Positions 7,163 to 15,593 of a stretch of DNA of 21,159 bases are shown in pieces (the stretch's first letter is position 1; each line of letters begins with the position of its first letter). The notes under the pieces are model-generated. The model saw only the letters and a program-made list of their open reading frames with translations, had not been told where the DNA came from and made no database searches. The translations under genes were made by a program, and so were the position numbers. Source of the stretch: RGIG6904 sp024680835 (GTDB lineage Bacteria; Bacillota; Clostridia; Lachnospirales; Lachnospiraceae); the NCBI GenBank assembly GCA_024680835.1, contig JAILBP010000087.1, forward strand, positions 1 through 21,159. Reading direction: 5' to 3'.

Positions 7163-8803
7163 TCAATTTTGCAAACCAGCCTCTCTGACGCGTTCCTCCT
7201 GCCTTTTCTCCGGTAATAAAACCTTTTGCGGCAATCTTCTGGCGAACTCTTTTTCAATATCTTTTGCCAAAAATCTGAGGGCAATCTCCTCCGGCGGACA
7301 ATTTTTGAATATATCATCAAAATTCATGCGAAATTCCTTTGACGCGGCCATATCCGACGCCAGCTGCTTAAATTTCCTCTCCGAAGCATCTTTTCTCAGC
7401 TCATCGGTGTAAGGGCTGTCATCCTGCGCACCTGCATGGACTGCCTCATTGTATATCAGCCTGTTTACTACCAGTATCGCCATTTTTTCTTTTAAATCTT
7501 TTTTCTTTTCCTCGGTTAATTCTTGTCCCTCAAGCTTTTTTGTATCCTCCAGCAAAAGCTGGGCAGCCTGGACAGACCACTTGGTGGTATCGGCGAAAAG
7601 TCCGCCTTTTTTTGCCGCCAAACGTCCCATCCTCTGGATCTTTGACCACGCTCTTCCCTCAAGCCTTATGTTCTCGTTAAGATTCAGTATATTGGGTCTC
7701 TGTCCCTCCGGAAGCTTTTTATACACATCCCACATCTCGAGCTTCTTTCTGAAGGCGTTGTTTTTCATAAATACAACATCCCTCTTCAACTGCTCTGTTA
7801 TGGGAAATACAAAGGTCTGCGTCAGCTCGTACAACATGAGTTCATCCTGGGTCGGTACTTCTCCCGCCGTCAGTTTTTTCATGATTCTGTCATTTAACAG
7901 CGAATCCCTGTAAACGGTAATCCTCTCCAAAAGCTTTTGTTCTGTTTCTATAAGCTTTTTTGTATAACCGTTTCCCTTCTTGAAATCACTTTCTCCCGTT
8001 ATAAAACGCTGTTCCAGTGTTTTCGTCTCCGCCTCAAGTTCCTTAAAAATCTTTTTCATTTCTGCCATAAATTCCCTGTCGGCATCCCCGCCCCACTCAA
8101 GGAATTTACTGTATCTGTCAAGTTCAAGCTTATCCAGGATCGCCCTGTATCCGTTATGTTCTTCAAAATATTTTTTCAGTTTTGCCTCGTTGGCATCAAA
8201 ATCATCTTCTATTTCCATGCCGGCAAGTCTGAAAGCCTGCTCCATCAATTGGTCATACTCCTCTTTGATGTCCGCCTCCTCTTTCACGAGCTTGTCGGGA
8301 TCTTTCTCCGCCATTTCCTTGAACTCAGGATCATTTATGATCTCCTGGATCATTTCAGGCGTAACATATTTATAATGATTCTTTTCGAAGATCATCTTAA
8401 CGGTCTCTTCAAGATTCGTTTCTCTGACGAACTTGTGGTCGCGCTCCGTATCACGCTCCGACTCGATACGTCTGTTTTCCGTGATGATGCCGATCATATA
8501 GGCGCATCTCAGGAAATACTCCATCCGCTCTTTTCTCTTCTCGTCATCCTTCAGCCTGTTGATCTCTTCCTCCAGCTCTTTCTTCATGGATATCAGATAG
8601 TCAAGCTGCCCCCCGGCGGATTCAAGCTGTCCAAGGACCCCCGAAATATCATCATCACTTATAAATGATGCTTTATCCTGCTCTTTTGCCCTCTGAAAGC
8701 CCTCATATTTCCCTTTAAGGTATGCTACCCTTTTTTTCATTGCGAGTATGGACTCGTCCAGCATTTTCAGCAGTGATTTCTGATTGGCGTTTTTCTGTGG
8801 CAT
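7163..8803 (-). CDS. Unrecognised charged coiled-coil protein
   Basis: A 546-residue protein I cannot assign to a family. It is very rich in Lys and Glu and almost entirely helix-forming. Coiled-coil-like stretches appear around residues 60-100 (KKELEEEINRLKDDEKRK), 170-220 and 255-300. No signal peptide, membrane segment, Walker motif, zinc site or catalytic signature was seen. The C-terminal third (~430-546) is the most globular part, with SPYTDELRKDASERKF and CPPEEIALRFLAKDI. The ATG at 8803 has GGAGG 10 bases upstream. It follows the LacI gene by 83 bp and precedes the GH130_2 promoter, with no clear terminator behind it, so it is likely co-transcribed with the repressor. Long uninterrupted frame, good ribosome site and base use like its neighbours support a real gene. 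Function unknown. Confidence 0.85.
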   Translation of the reverse strand: MPQKNANQKSLLKMLDESILAMKKRVAYLKGKYEGFQRAKEQDKASFISDDDISGVLGQLESAGGQLDYLISMKKELEEEINRLKDDEKRKERMEYFLRCAYMIGIITENRRIESERDTERDHKFVRETNLEETVKMIFEKNHYKYVTPEMIQEIINDPEFKEMAEKDPDKLVKEEADIKEEYDQLMEQAFRLAGMEIEDDFDANEAKLKKYFEEHNGYRAILDKLELDRYSKFLEWGGDADREFMAEMKKIFKELEAETKTLEQRFITGESDFKKGNGYTKKLIETEQKLLERITVYRDSLLNDRIMKKLTAGEVPTQDELMLYELTQTFVFPITEQLKRDVVFMKNNAFRKKLEMWDVYKKLPEGQRPNILNLNENIRLEGRAWSKIQRMGRLAAKKGGLFADTTKWSVQAAQLLLEDTKKLEGQELTEEKKKDLKEKMAILVVNRLIYNEAVHAGAQDDSPYTDELRKDASERKFKQLASDMAASKEFRMNFDDIFKNCPPEEIALRFLAKDIEKEFARRLPQKVLLPEKRQEERVREAGLQN

Positions 8804-8886
8804 ATACGGTCATCCTCCAAACATTTTTGATCCTGTGAACCCTAATTGCAAAAAGAAATAACGAAAAAATACAGATCCTGTCTTTG

Positions 8887-9912
8887 CTATGATCGAACAT
8901 CCTTCACACTGTCCTTGATCACAAGGTTTCCGTCTATGACATAAACCCTGTGTTTCGATGTATCATTGCGTATGCGTGATGCCAGGACCTCTACGGTCTT
9001 TTTTGCCATCTCGGTGAAATCAACTTCATAAGTTGAAATAGCCACATTGCAAAGCCCGGGATATATAAAATTATCATAGCCTACTACCGAGATGTCTTCC
9101 GGCACCGAATATCCGGCATTTTGCAATTTCATTATCAGCTTTCCGGCGGTGATATCACAGTTGCAAAAAAAGGCTGTCGGCATATCTTTCGGAAGCCTCA
9201 AAAAACCCTCGTCATCTATGAGCCCGTCACCGTACGAACGATCGTCGATCAACCACTCTTTTTTTACCTCAATGCCTTTTTCCATCAGGGCTTTATTGTA
9301 TCCGAAATATCTGTCCGTTATGGATGTTGTGGCCAGGATCGTACCGGCAAACCCTATCTTTCTGTGTCCCATGTTCAAAAGATATCTCGTAACCTGGTAA
9401 CCGCCCTCAAAGTTGTTGGACACGACGGAATCCGCACTTTTGTCCTCATCAAGGAAATCCATATATACCAGAGGAATGCTCTTATTTTTTATCAGAAATT
9501 CTCTGTATTCGCTCTGAATACGTCCTATCACGATGATGCCGTCAATCTTTTGCTCCTTCAAGAGTCTGGGCAGCTCATTTGACGTCTCCATCTCACGGGT
9601 TATCACCTCCAGCATCGCATAAGAACCCATATTTGATGTCAGCATTACCACATCCTGATACAGCTTCCAGTACAATGAAGAATATTTATCCAGATAAGCC
9701 TCGCCGATAAAAACACCGATATTAATGTTATCAGGCAGCGTATTACCGGCTGCCATATTCGGTGAGGCGTACCCCATCTCCTCCGCGATCTTTATGATCT
9801 TTTCCCTCATCTCCGGGCTGACTCCCTTTTTTCCGGATAATGCTTTGGAAACGGATACTGTGCTCACACCGACTTTCTGTGCGATATCGGACAGTCTCAC
9901 TGTCTTCGACAT
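8887..9912 (-). CDS. LacI-family transcriptional repressor
   Basis: A 341-residue regulator. Residues ~5-50 are the LacI helix-turn-helix and hinge region (VRLSDIAQKVGVSTVSVSKAL, then VSPEMREKIIKIAEEMGY). Residues ~60-341 are the periplasmic-binding-like effector domain, with IDGIIVIGR, NFEGGYQVTRYLLNMGHRKIGF, TAFFCNCD and DISVVGYDN as landmarks. It probably senses a mannan-derived sugar and represses the surrounding enzymes; a LacI-family regulator is also part of the Roseburia mannan locus. The frame could extend to a TTG at 9918, but the ATG at 9912 is 6 bases behind GGGAGGT and is preferred. It is preceded by a 238-bp region packed with hairpins, one of which (9947-9962) is a plausible autoregulatory operator. 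Effector and targets are inferred. Confidence 0.94.
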   Translation of the reverse strand: MSKTVRLSDIAQKVGVSTVSVSKALSGKKGVSPEMREKIIKIAEEMGYASPNMAAGNTLPDNINIGVFIGEAYLDKYSSLYWKLYQDVVMLTSNMGSYAMLEVITREMETSNELPRLLKEQKIDGIIVIGRIQSEYREFLIKNKSIPLVYMDFLDEDKSADSVVSNNFEGGYQVTRYLLNMGHRKIGFAGTILATTSITDRYFGYNKALMEKGIEVKKEWLIDDRSYGDGLIDDEGFLRLPKDMPTAFFCNCDITAGKLIMKLQNAGYSVPEDISVVGYDNFIYPGLCNVAISTYEVDFTEMAKKTVEVLASRIRNDTSKHRVYVIDGNLVIKDSVKDVRS

Positions 9913-9936
9913 GATCAAACCTCCCTTGTATAATAT

Positions 9937-10052
9937 GTAATGGCACGATTCGTAAACGAATCACCAGTCGCTTCGCGATCCCTCGCCGGGATGGCATCAT
10001 GCACTCGTGCCTCGTGCATGATATACGTTGCCCTATCGGTCAGAACCATTAC
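9937..10052. repeat. Multi-hairpin palindromic element upstream of the LacI gene
   Basis: Terminal GTAATGG (9937-9943) and CCATTAC (10046-10052) enclose a run of perfect hairpins: 9947-9962 (GATTCGT-AA-ACGAATC), 9968-9978 (TCGC-TTC-GCGA), 9978-9992 (ATCCC-TCGCC-GGGAT) and 9996-10022 (ATCATGCAC/GTGCATGAT). There is no coding potential. The dense stems closed by a terminal repeat look like a dispersed intergenic repeat or a structured leader RNA of the LacI transcript. I know no named RNA family with this layout. Confidence 0.65.
9947..9962. promoter_or_regulatory. Candidate LacI-type operator
   Basis: GATTCGTAAACGAATC is a 16-bp inverted repeat 35 bases upstream of the LacI ATG. The size, symmetry and position would suit autoregulation. 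However, I found no second copy before the enzyme genes, and it also reads as one of several stems in the surrounding element, so this call is tentative. Confidence 0.3.
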
Positions 10053-10054
10053 AA

Positions 10055-10115
10055 ATCATGACTTCGTCATGATGGTTCCTCCCTCAATGCAGGCAGGATC
10101 ACCCTGTGATCCTGC
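10055..10115. repeat. Two further perfect hairpins between LacI and GH36
   Basis: ATCATGAC-TTC-GTCATGAT (10055-10073) and GCAGGATCAC-CCT-GTGATCCTGC (10093-10115) continue the hairpin series. Neither has a T-tract on the minus strand. AACCAT at about 10045-10050 can pair either with ATGGTT at about 10071-10076 or with the terminal GTAATGG of the neighbouring element, so mutually exclusive folds are possible. Confidence 0.6.
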
Positions 10116-10132
10116 TCAATCAGTCGGAATCG

Positions 10133-10156
10133 TAAAACATCATGACCCCGTCACGA
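10133..10156 (-). terminator. Possible terminator overlapping the GH36 stop
   Basis: On the minus strand TCGTGAC and GTCATGA (10140-10156) form a 7-bp stem with one G-T pair and a 3-base loop, followed by TGTTTTACG. The stem includes the GH36 stop codon. The tract is short, so efficiency is uncertain, but it would separate the GH2-GH36 transcript from the repressor gene. Confidence 0.35.
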
Positions 10157-12352
10157 CGGATCCTCTCTCAGATATATCAATATGCTGACGTTATCGCCCC
10201 AGGGATTTGCTATCATAAGTCCGGCATTCATGAGAGTATCTCCATGAAGCTTTATGATCTCCTCCCCCTCGGCTTCCACTCTGTATACGCCCTTCGGATC
10301 AAGACCCTTAAGCCTCAGATTCCTGCTGTGACAATTGGGTCTGCCCAGAACCTGCACAAACACTACCAGAGATTCCTTCCTGTCCTTGGAAACGATCTGT
10401 ACACAGTCAAAAATGTTATTTTCCCTGAATGATGCGATGCGATAGAAATCACCGTTTCTCACAAGGTCATTATATTTGTGATAGTTCTCGATCTGCGCAG
10501 GTATCATGCTCACCTCATCAGGTGAGATCTTTGTGATATCCAGCTCATAACCAAATGTCCCCAGCAGAGCCACATCTCCCCTTGTCTTAAACGGAGTGGT
10601 CCTGCCCACGGTATGATTGGGACAGTCAGAAACATGGGCTCCCATGGTTGAGAGCGGATATATAAGCGATGTTCCTTCCTGTATCTTAAGTCTTTCGATC
10701 GCATCCGTATCATCCGAGCACCAGATCTGCGGGCTGTAGTACAACATACCCGGATCAAACCTTGCTCCGCCTCCGGAACAGTTTTCCAGCAGAAGATCCG
10801 GGAAATCACTGACAAGGCGCTCCTGCAGTTCATATACCGCCAGAACGTATCTGTGACAGAGTTCTCCCTGGTTTTCTTTTCCGAGATAAAGACTTCCCGG
10901 ATCTGTGATCTGACGGTTCATATCCCATTTCAGATACTCTATGTTTGCACTCTTTAACACTGATGAAATGCAGCCATATACATATTCCACAACCTCAGGT
11001 CTTGTAAGATCCAGCACAAACTGGTTTCTTGATTTTGACGGTGTACGGTTTGGAAGGGCTATAGCCCAATCCGGATGTGCCCTGTAAAGATCCGAATCCG
11101 GCGAGATCATCTCCGGTTCCATCCATATTCCGAATTTCAGGCCGATCTTATTTACCTCATCCACCAGGTATTTAAGTCCGCCCTTTATCTTATCTTCATT
11201 AACCTGCCAGTCACCGAGGCTCGAATTGTCGTCATTTCTACGTCCGAACCAGCCGTCGTCCATAACCAGCATCTCTATACCGCAATTCTTTGCTTCCCTC
11301 GCTATGCTCAAAAGCTTGTCAGTGTCAAAGTCAAAATATGTTGCCTCCCAGTTATTTATCAACACAGGTCTGGTACGATCTTTATATGAGCTTCTGATAA
11401 GATGTTCCCTGTACATATCATGATAATTTCTCGTCATCCGACCCAGACCCGATGCACTGAATGTCATGACAACCTCCGGCGCCACAAACTCATCCCCGCT
11501 TTTCAGCTCAAAATCAAAACAGTCCGGATGAATGCCCATCATAACGCGCAGTGAATCAAACTGGCTCTTCTGGGCCTGTGCCAGGAAATTTCCCGAGTAT
11601 ACAAAGCTGAATCCGTATACTCTGCCTAAATCCTGTGTTGCATTTTTTTCCACCAGTGCCATAAAAGGATGTTCCTGATGTGAGCTCTCACCCCTTACGG
11701 AGCCGACAGATGTCCTTCCGTAACCCAAGGGTCTTATATCTATCTGTCTCTCCCTTGCCCATGAACCGTATAATGATAAAAACTCAAAATCCTCCGAGTC
11801 CATATCCATGGTCATGCTCATGATCTTTGTGAGATGGATAGGTGCTTCGTCCGTATTCTTTACCGTGATGCTCCTTACTATACAGTCCTCTTCTTCGAAA
11901 ACACTGTAATACAGCACCGCCTCGAGCCCGATGGTATCATCTGACATTTTGACAGCCAGCGTTTCCACATTTTCATTGCCCGGAAAAGTAGACGGAAGCC
12001 CCTTTAACTCAGGCTTGCCCTGCAAGATCTCATGACTCCTGTAAGTAAGCTGGACTGCCTCATGACCGTTTTTGTCCCTCACCTGTATGCTGCCGTCTCT
12101 GTAATCCCCGAGAAAACTTCCGGCATATTCCGTGGGGAAACTGTCAAGGAAGGAACCTCTGTCTCTCTCATTTTGAGAGGGTACATACGGTGCCTCGAAA
12201 ATGCGCATCAGGTAATCGATCCCGTCGTCCGTGATCTTACTGCCATAGTAAATATGTCCGAGAAAATTTTCTTTATCCACAACCCCCAGACAATAACTTG
12301 TATTTTTTGTATCAAGCTTAAAAATTCTCTTCTCTCTGTTATAACTGATCAT
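10151..12352 (-). CDS. GH36 alpha-galactosidase
   Basis: Predicted 733-residue retaining alpha-galactosidase that removes alpha-1,6-galactose from galactomannan or raffinose-type oligosaccharides. An N-terminal beta-supersandwich (~1-320) precedes the (beta/alpha)8 barrel, with VMDDGWFGRRNDDNSSLGDW, KFGIWMEPEM, LKWDMNR (nucleophile Asp477), ENCSGGGARFD and SDDTDAIERL (acid/base Asp547 or Asp548). Length is typical for cytoplasmic bacterial GH36, and no signal peptide is visible. The frame could begin at a TTG at 12361, but that codon overlaps the AGGAGGT site; the ATG at 12352 is correctly spaced. It starts 30 bp after the GH2 stop, so the two form one operon. GH36 enzymes are regular members of galactomannan loci, which fits the GH130 and esterase genes here. 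Confidence 0.96.
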   Translation of the reverse strand: MISYNREKRIFKLDTKNTSYCLGVVDKENFLGHIYYGSKITDDGIDYLMRIFEAPYVPSQNERDRGSFLDSFPTEYAGSFLGDYRDGSIQVRDKNGHEAVQLTYRSHEILQGKPELKGLPSTFPGNENVETLAVKMSDDTIGLEAVLYYSVFEEEDCIVRSITVKNTDEAPIHLTKIMSMTMDMDSEDFEFLSLYGSWARERQIDIRPLGYGRTSVGSVRGESSHQEHPFMALVEKNATQDLGRVYGFSFVYSGNFLAQAQKSQFDSLRVMMGIHPDCFDFELKSGDEFVAPEVVMTFSASGLGRMTRNYHDMYREHLIRSSYKDRTRPVLINNWEATYFDFDTDKLLSIAREAKNCGIEMLVMDDGWFGRRNDDNSSLGDWQVNEDKIKGGLKYLVDEVNKIGLKFGIWMEPEMISPDSDLYRAHPDWAIALPNRTPSKSRNQFVLDLTRPEVVEYVYGCISSVLKSANIEYLKWDMNRQITDPGSLYLGKENQGELCHRYVLAVYELQERLVSDFPDLLLENCSGGGARFDPGMLYYSPQIWCSDDTDAIERLKIQEGTSLIYPLSTMGAHVSDCPNHTVGRTTPFKTRGDVALLGTFGYELDITKISPDEVSMIPAQIENYHKYNDLVRNGDFYRIASFRENNIFDCVQIVSKDRKESLVVFVQVLGRPNCHSRNLRLKGLDPKGVYRVEAEGEEIIKLHGDTLMNAGLMIANPWGDNVSILIYLREDPS

Positions 12353-12360
12353 AAAGTACA

Positions 12361-12367
12361 ACCTCCT
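12361..12367 (-). promoter_or_regulatory. Ribosome binding site fixing the GH36 start
   Basis: AGGAGGT on the minus strand, 8 nt before the ATG at 12352. The alternative TTG at 12361 overlaps the last base of this site and cannot be the start. Confidence 0.85.
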
Positions 12368-12382
12368 GTTATTCGGATTGTT

Positions 12383-15300
12383 TTATCGCATCGTCTTAAC
12401 GTATGCCGACAGACTCTTGATGAGTGCCAGTGCCTCAACATGCCCTTCTTTTACAAGTTTGGGAAGATCTGATGTGCACACCAGTATCTTTCCTTTGGTC
12501 CTCTCTCCCTTGAGCTCGTACAGCAAGCCAAGGTTATGATTGCGTTCAAAATTATCTATCATTCCGGCAATAGGTTTAATATCCGTCCCATCCAGAATAA
12601 TGCATCTGCTGTTTTCCACTATCGAAAACCATTGTGGAGTGGTATAACTCTCCGTCGGAAATTCACGGAAAGCCGGGTGATCCTTGTCTATATTCAGTCC
12701 CAGAGTGCCAACAGGGATTTCTTTTCCCATGCCCTCGGATATCTGCCTGAACATGTGGAAGCACCAAAAATCAGTAGCATATGTGCCTTGTATGGATTTG
12801 CTGTTCTCTTCATCCCCCGGGAAGAGCAAAACATTTTCTCCCGCCTTAGCCTTTTCTTTTGCCTCACTGACATCGGTACAGTATTTTATGTTCCGAAGCT
12901 CTTCTTCACCATCTGCCATTGTGGGATAAGAATAGAGAGTATAGCTGTTCTCTGCCAGGATCTTGCAGTCGCTGCCTCCGGACTCATCCATAACAGGAGT
13001 TGTATACAGAGTGATCTCCAGCTCATAGACATGGATAACATCACTCTGGGGCAACTCTATAGCAGCTTCGGATATTATGCTGCGCCCGTCTCTCTTAAGC
13101 TCATCCAGTCCTATGGTGACATCCTCTGCCAATACCGCGCCTGTCGCCTTATTTTTGAAAACATACTTTAATTCTGCCGAGGGCAGCTGTTTCTGACTGT
13201 ATGCACTCAATGAAACCTTAAAGTTGAAGCGTCCGCCGTTTTTTAATATATAGGTCTCGAATTCAGCCTGGATCACAATGTTGCTGCAGAACCTTCGCCA
13301 GTCTTTTGCGCTTATAAGACCTTTGTTTTCCATAAATGAATCCAAAACTCCCACCAGCGCGGTTCCCTGTCCCATGAAATCCTGAATGTCCAAAAGCTGG
13401 AAACCTGCAAGGCTCTCCGTACGCAACAGCGTCTCTATCTCATCTTTATAGCAGGCTACTGCCAGCGCACCTGAATTTTTGAAATAATCCTCGGCTCTGT
13501 CGGAAAGACCTTTTTCCTCCAGCCTCTCTTTGAAGATCTTAAGATTTTCCGGTTGCAGAACGCCTGAGTACTTTTCTGTCTCCCTGAAATCCGGATAAGT
13601 CACATACTGTCCCACCTCATGGGATATAACAGGTATTTTGGGAACGAGCTCATCTTTTACCTCTGACAGCTTTACTTTTTTTATACCGGTACCGTACTGG
13701 ATCTCCACAAATCCATCTTCGGATTCTTTTTTCGAAGTATCAGCCCGGGCTCCGCGTATGGCATTATCGTAATTGAAAACCGTTCCCGGCACAGCAGTCT
13801 GCACATGACCGTAAGGTTTGTCACAGGCTGCATATGATCCTCTGATCTGTCTGTCTATGGTAAATCTCACACCGCTGAAGAAATCATCATAGGGCTGGAT
13901 ATTTGGCGACCATTGGAAGTTATTTGAACCCTGGGTATACAGAATGTTTTTTCTGTACTCCTTGTATTCCTTCAAAAGACGGTTCATAGCCTTCGCATTT
14001 CCCCAGAGTTCATTGCCAAGAGACATCATGCAATATGAAGGATGAGTCGAAAACTCCTCCAGCATATAAAAACCCTCTTTGCGCAGGAACTGCTGGGCAG
14101 CTTCATCATAACCCTCATCTCCCTCGCCGCAAAATGTTCCCCAGAAGGGAAGCTCAGGCTGCATATAGATTCCCAGAAGATCCGCTGCCAGAAAAGCCGC
14201 CTCCGGAGGACAGCATGTATGGAATCTGTAATGATTGATCCCCATATCTTTTGCCGCCTTCATAACTTTAAGCCATCCATATACATTCATAGGCGCAAAG
14301 CCTGTGAGCGGGAATATCATGCCGTCATGTTTGCCGCGCAGAAACGTTTTCTGGTCATTGATATAGAAATGCATGCCCTTTGCGGAAAAACGTCTTAGTC
14401 CGAAAAACATCTTCAAACTGTCTTTTGCATCATCGCCAAAGGGAGAAACCACTTTGCGGGTTGTTATCCGGTTCACATCGTGATCTATGGCAACGATCTC
14501 TGCCCGGATCTCATATACAAAAGGACGCTCATCGGACCACCTGAGCGGATTATTGTCGATAGGTATCTCTATTTCAAGCTCTGAGGTTCCGGCCTCAACC
14601 GGCATGGCATGTACCGAGAAAGCTCCCCTGCTGTTGAGATGTTCCGTTAACTTCTCCAACATGGAATCCTTTGTGGAAGCCTCAGGACATTCTGCCGCAA
14701 GCTTTGCGATCTCAGACATATCGCTGTCGGTTGTGCTGTATTCCTCCTTAAGGCGGATGGCGCTGTATGTCACACTGAGATCAACCTTAATGCTCTCCGG
14801 ACTGTAATTTTCAAAAGTATATGTCAAAACCGCACTGTTATCCTTTAACCTGCTGCGTGCAGCCACAGACTTTATCCTGACCGTATCATAAACACGGATG
14901 GAGATATCACCCAGGATACCGTTCCAGTTTGTCTGGGTATCAACACTTGTAAGATGCCCTCCGGGTGTTTTGTATTCCGTGTTTGACACCATGATGACAA
15001 TCTCCGCTTTTTCCTGTTTGATAAGCCTTGTGATGTCATATTCATGAGGTTTTACAAAACTGTCAAACCTTCCGGCGAACTCCCCGTCAACCCATACATA
15101 TGATATTCTGGTGCGTTCCAGATGCAGGACAAAACGCTTGTATTCCTCTTTCGAACTCTTTTTCCCAAAAACAGAAGACAGATCCACGGTGCGTTTAAAC
15201 CATATGTATCCCTCCATTACATAAGGATCGTAGAGGTATCCGTCAGGCCTGTCATGTCCCGGTTCCTTTTTTTTGCGCAATGCAACAGTCCCCGGAAGTT

Positions 15301-15409
15301 CAAACTCATCGTCGAATCTGTCCTTTTTCTCAAAATGTTTGAAAAGTCCCTGCTTTTCTTCGTCAAGGCAAAACTCCCATTTTCCGCTCAAATCGATGAT
15401 AGTGCTCAT
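12383..15409 (-). CDS. GH2-family beta-glycosidase, specificity unresolved
   Basis: Predicted 1008-residue retaining beta-glycosidase. Residues ~1-170 are the GH2 sugar-binding jelly-roll (GYIWFKRTVDLS, HLERTRISYVWVDGE, WNGILGDISIRVYD). An immunoglobulin-like domain follows, then the barrel from ~330, with FLRGKHDGMIFPLTG and NHYRFHTCCPPEAAF. The predicted acid/base is Glu467 (SLGNELWG) and the predicted nucleophile is Glu598 (SHEVGQYVTYPDF). The ~300-residue C-terminal part is beta-rich. No signal peptide is seen. The start ATG at 15409 has GAGGATACAAT upstream; the longer frame to 15451 lacks a site. GH36 follows 30 bp later. The HEVGQY pattern is that of a large uncharacterised GH2 clade rather than classic LacZ, so beta-mannosidase, beta-galactosidase or another exo-activity are all possible; context favours mannan side-chain or end trimming. 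Confidence 0.87.
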   Translation of the reverse strand: MSTIIDLSGKWEFCLDEEKQGLFKHFEKKDRFDDEFELPGTVALRKKKEPGHDRPDGYLYDPYVMEGYIWFKRTVDLSSVFGKKSSKEEYKRFVLHLERTRISYVWVDGEFAGRFDSFVKPHEYDITRLIKQEKAEIVIMVSNTEYKTPGGHLTSVDTQTNWNGILGDISIRVYDTVRIKSVAARSRLKDNSAVLTYTFENYSPESIKVDLSVTYSAIRLKEEYSTTDSDMSEIAKLAAECPEASTKDSMLEKLTEHLNSRGAFSVHAMPVEAGTSELEIEIPIDNNPLRWSDERPFVYEIRAEIVAIDHDVNRITTRKVVSPFGDDAKDSLKMFFGLRRFSAKGMHFYINDQKTFLRGKHDGMIFPLTGFAPMNVYGWLKVMKAAKDMGINHYRFHTCCPPEAAFLAADLLGIYMQPELPFWGTFCGEGDEGYDEAAQQFLRKEGFYMLEEFSTHPSYCMMSLGNELWGNAKAMNRLLKEYKEYRKNILYTQGSNNFQWSPNIQPYDDFFSGVRFTIDRQIRGSYAACDKPYGHVQTAVPGTVFNYDNAIRGARADTSKKESEDGFVEIQYGTGIKKVKLSEVKDELVPKIPVISHEVGQYVTYPDFRETEKYSGVLQPENLKIFKERLEEKGLSDRAEDYFKNSGALAVACYKDEIETLLRTESLAGFQLLDIQDFMGQGTALVGVLDSFMENKGLISAKDWRRFCSNIVIQAEFETYILKNGGRFNFKVSLSAYSQKQLPSAELKYVFKNKATGAVLAEDVTIGLDELKRDGRSIISEAAIELPQSDVIHVYELEITLYTTPVMDESGGSDCKILAENSYTLYSYPTMADGEEELRNIKYCTDVSEAKEKAKAGENVLLFPGDEENSKSIQGTYATDFWCFHMFRQISEGMGKEIPVGTLGLNIDKDHPAFREFPTESYTTPQWFSIVENSRCIILDGTDIKPIAGMIDNFERNHNLGLLYELKGERTKGKILVCTSDLPKLVKEGHVEALALIKSLSAYVKTMR

Positions 15410-15430
15410 ATTGTATCCTCTTATTTTTCC

Positions 15431-15469
15431 GCCTGCCTGAAATATACACATTTCACTGATATAGCAGGC
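15431..15469. promoter_or_regulatory. Nested inverted repeat in the GH2 leader
   Basis: GCCTGC (15431-15436) pairs with GCAGGC (15464-15469), and inside it TGAAAT pairs with ATTTCA. On the minus strand a TGCTATATC that could be an extended -10 overlaps the upstream arm. The repeat therefore lies where a repressor could block initiation of the GH2-GH36 transcript, or it could be a leader hairpin. No convincing -35 was found. Confidence 0.4.
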
Positions 15470-15484
15470 TGTTTTTTCTCATCA

Positions 15485-15531
15485 GTAAAATAATAATACC
15501 ACTCAACATAACTATATGTCGAGTGGTATTA
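15485..15531 (-). terminator. Terminator after the ABC-F gene
   Basis: An 11-bp stem (15494-15504 with 15521-15531), one mismatch, then a further 5 bp around a 4-base loop. On the minus strand it is followed by an A/T-rich stretch (ATTATTTTAC). It lies between the ABC-F stop at 15594 and the GH2 leader and cleanly separates housekeeping genes from the glycan locus. Confidence 0.8.
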
Positions 15532-15593
15532 AGTAACAAATTAATTTATAACAGATTAATTATTTAATCGTTTTTTTGTGAATTATGACAGTA

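Noticed and set aside
7937..8668. A 243-residue Phe/Leu-rich plus-strand frame
   Set aside because: Antisense of the Lys/Glu-rich coiled-coil gene; Phe and Leu result from reverse-complemented Lys and Glu codons. No start signal.
9919..10150. Known riboswitch or T-box in front of the LacI gene
   Set aside because: The stems do not match any riboswitch or T-box core I can recall, and no T-box tail or specifier pattern was seen; reported only as a palindromic cluster.
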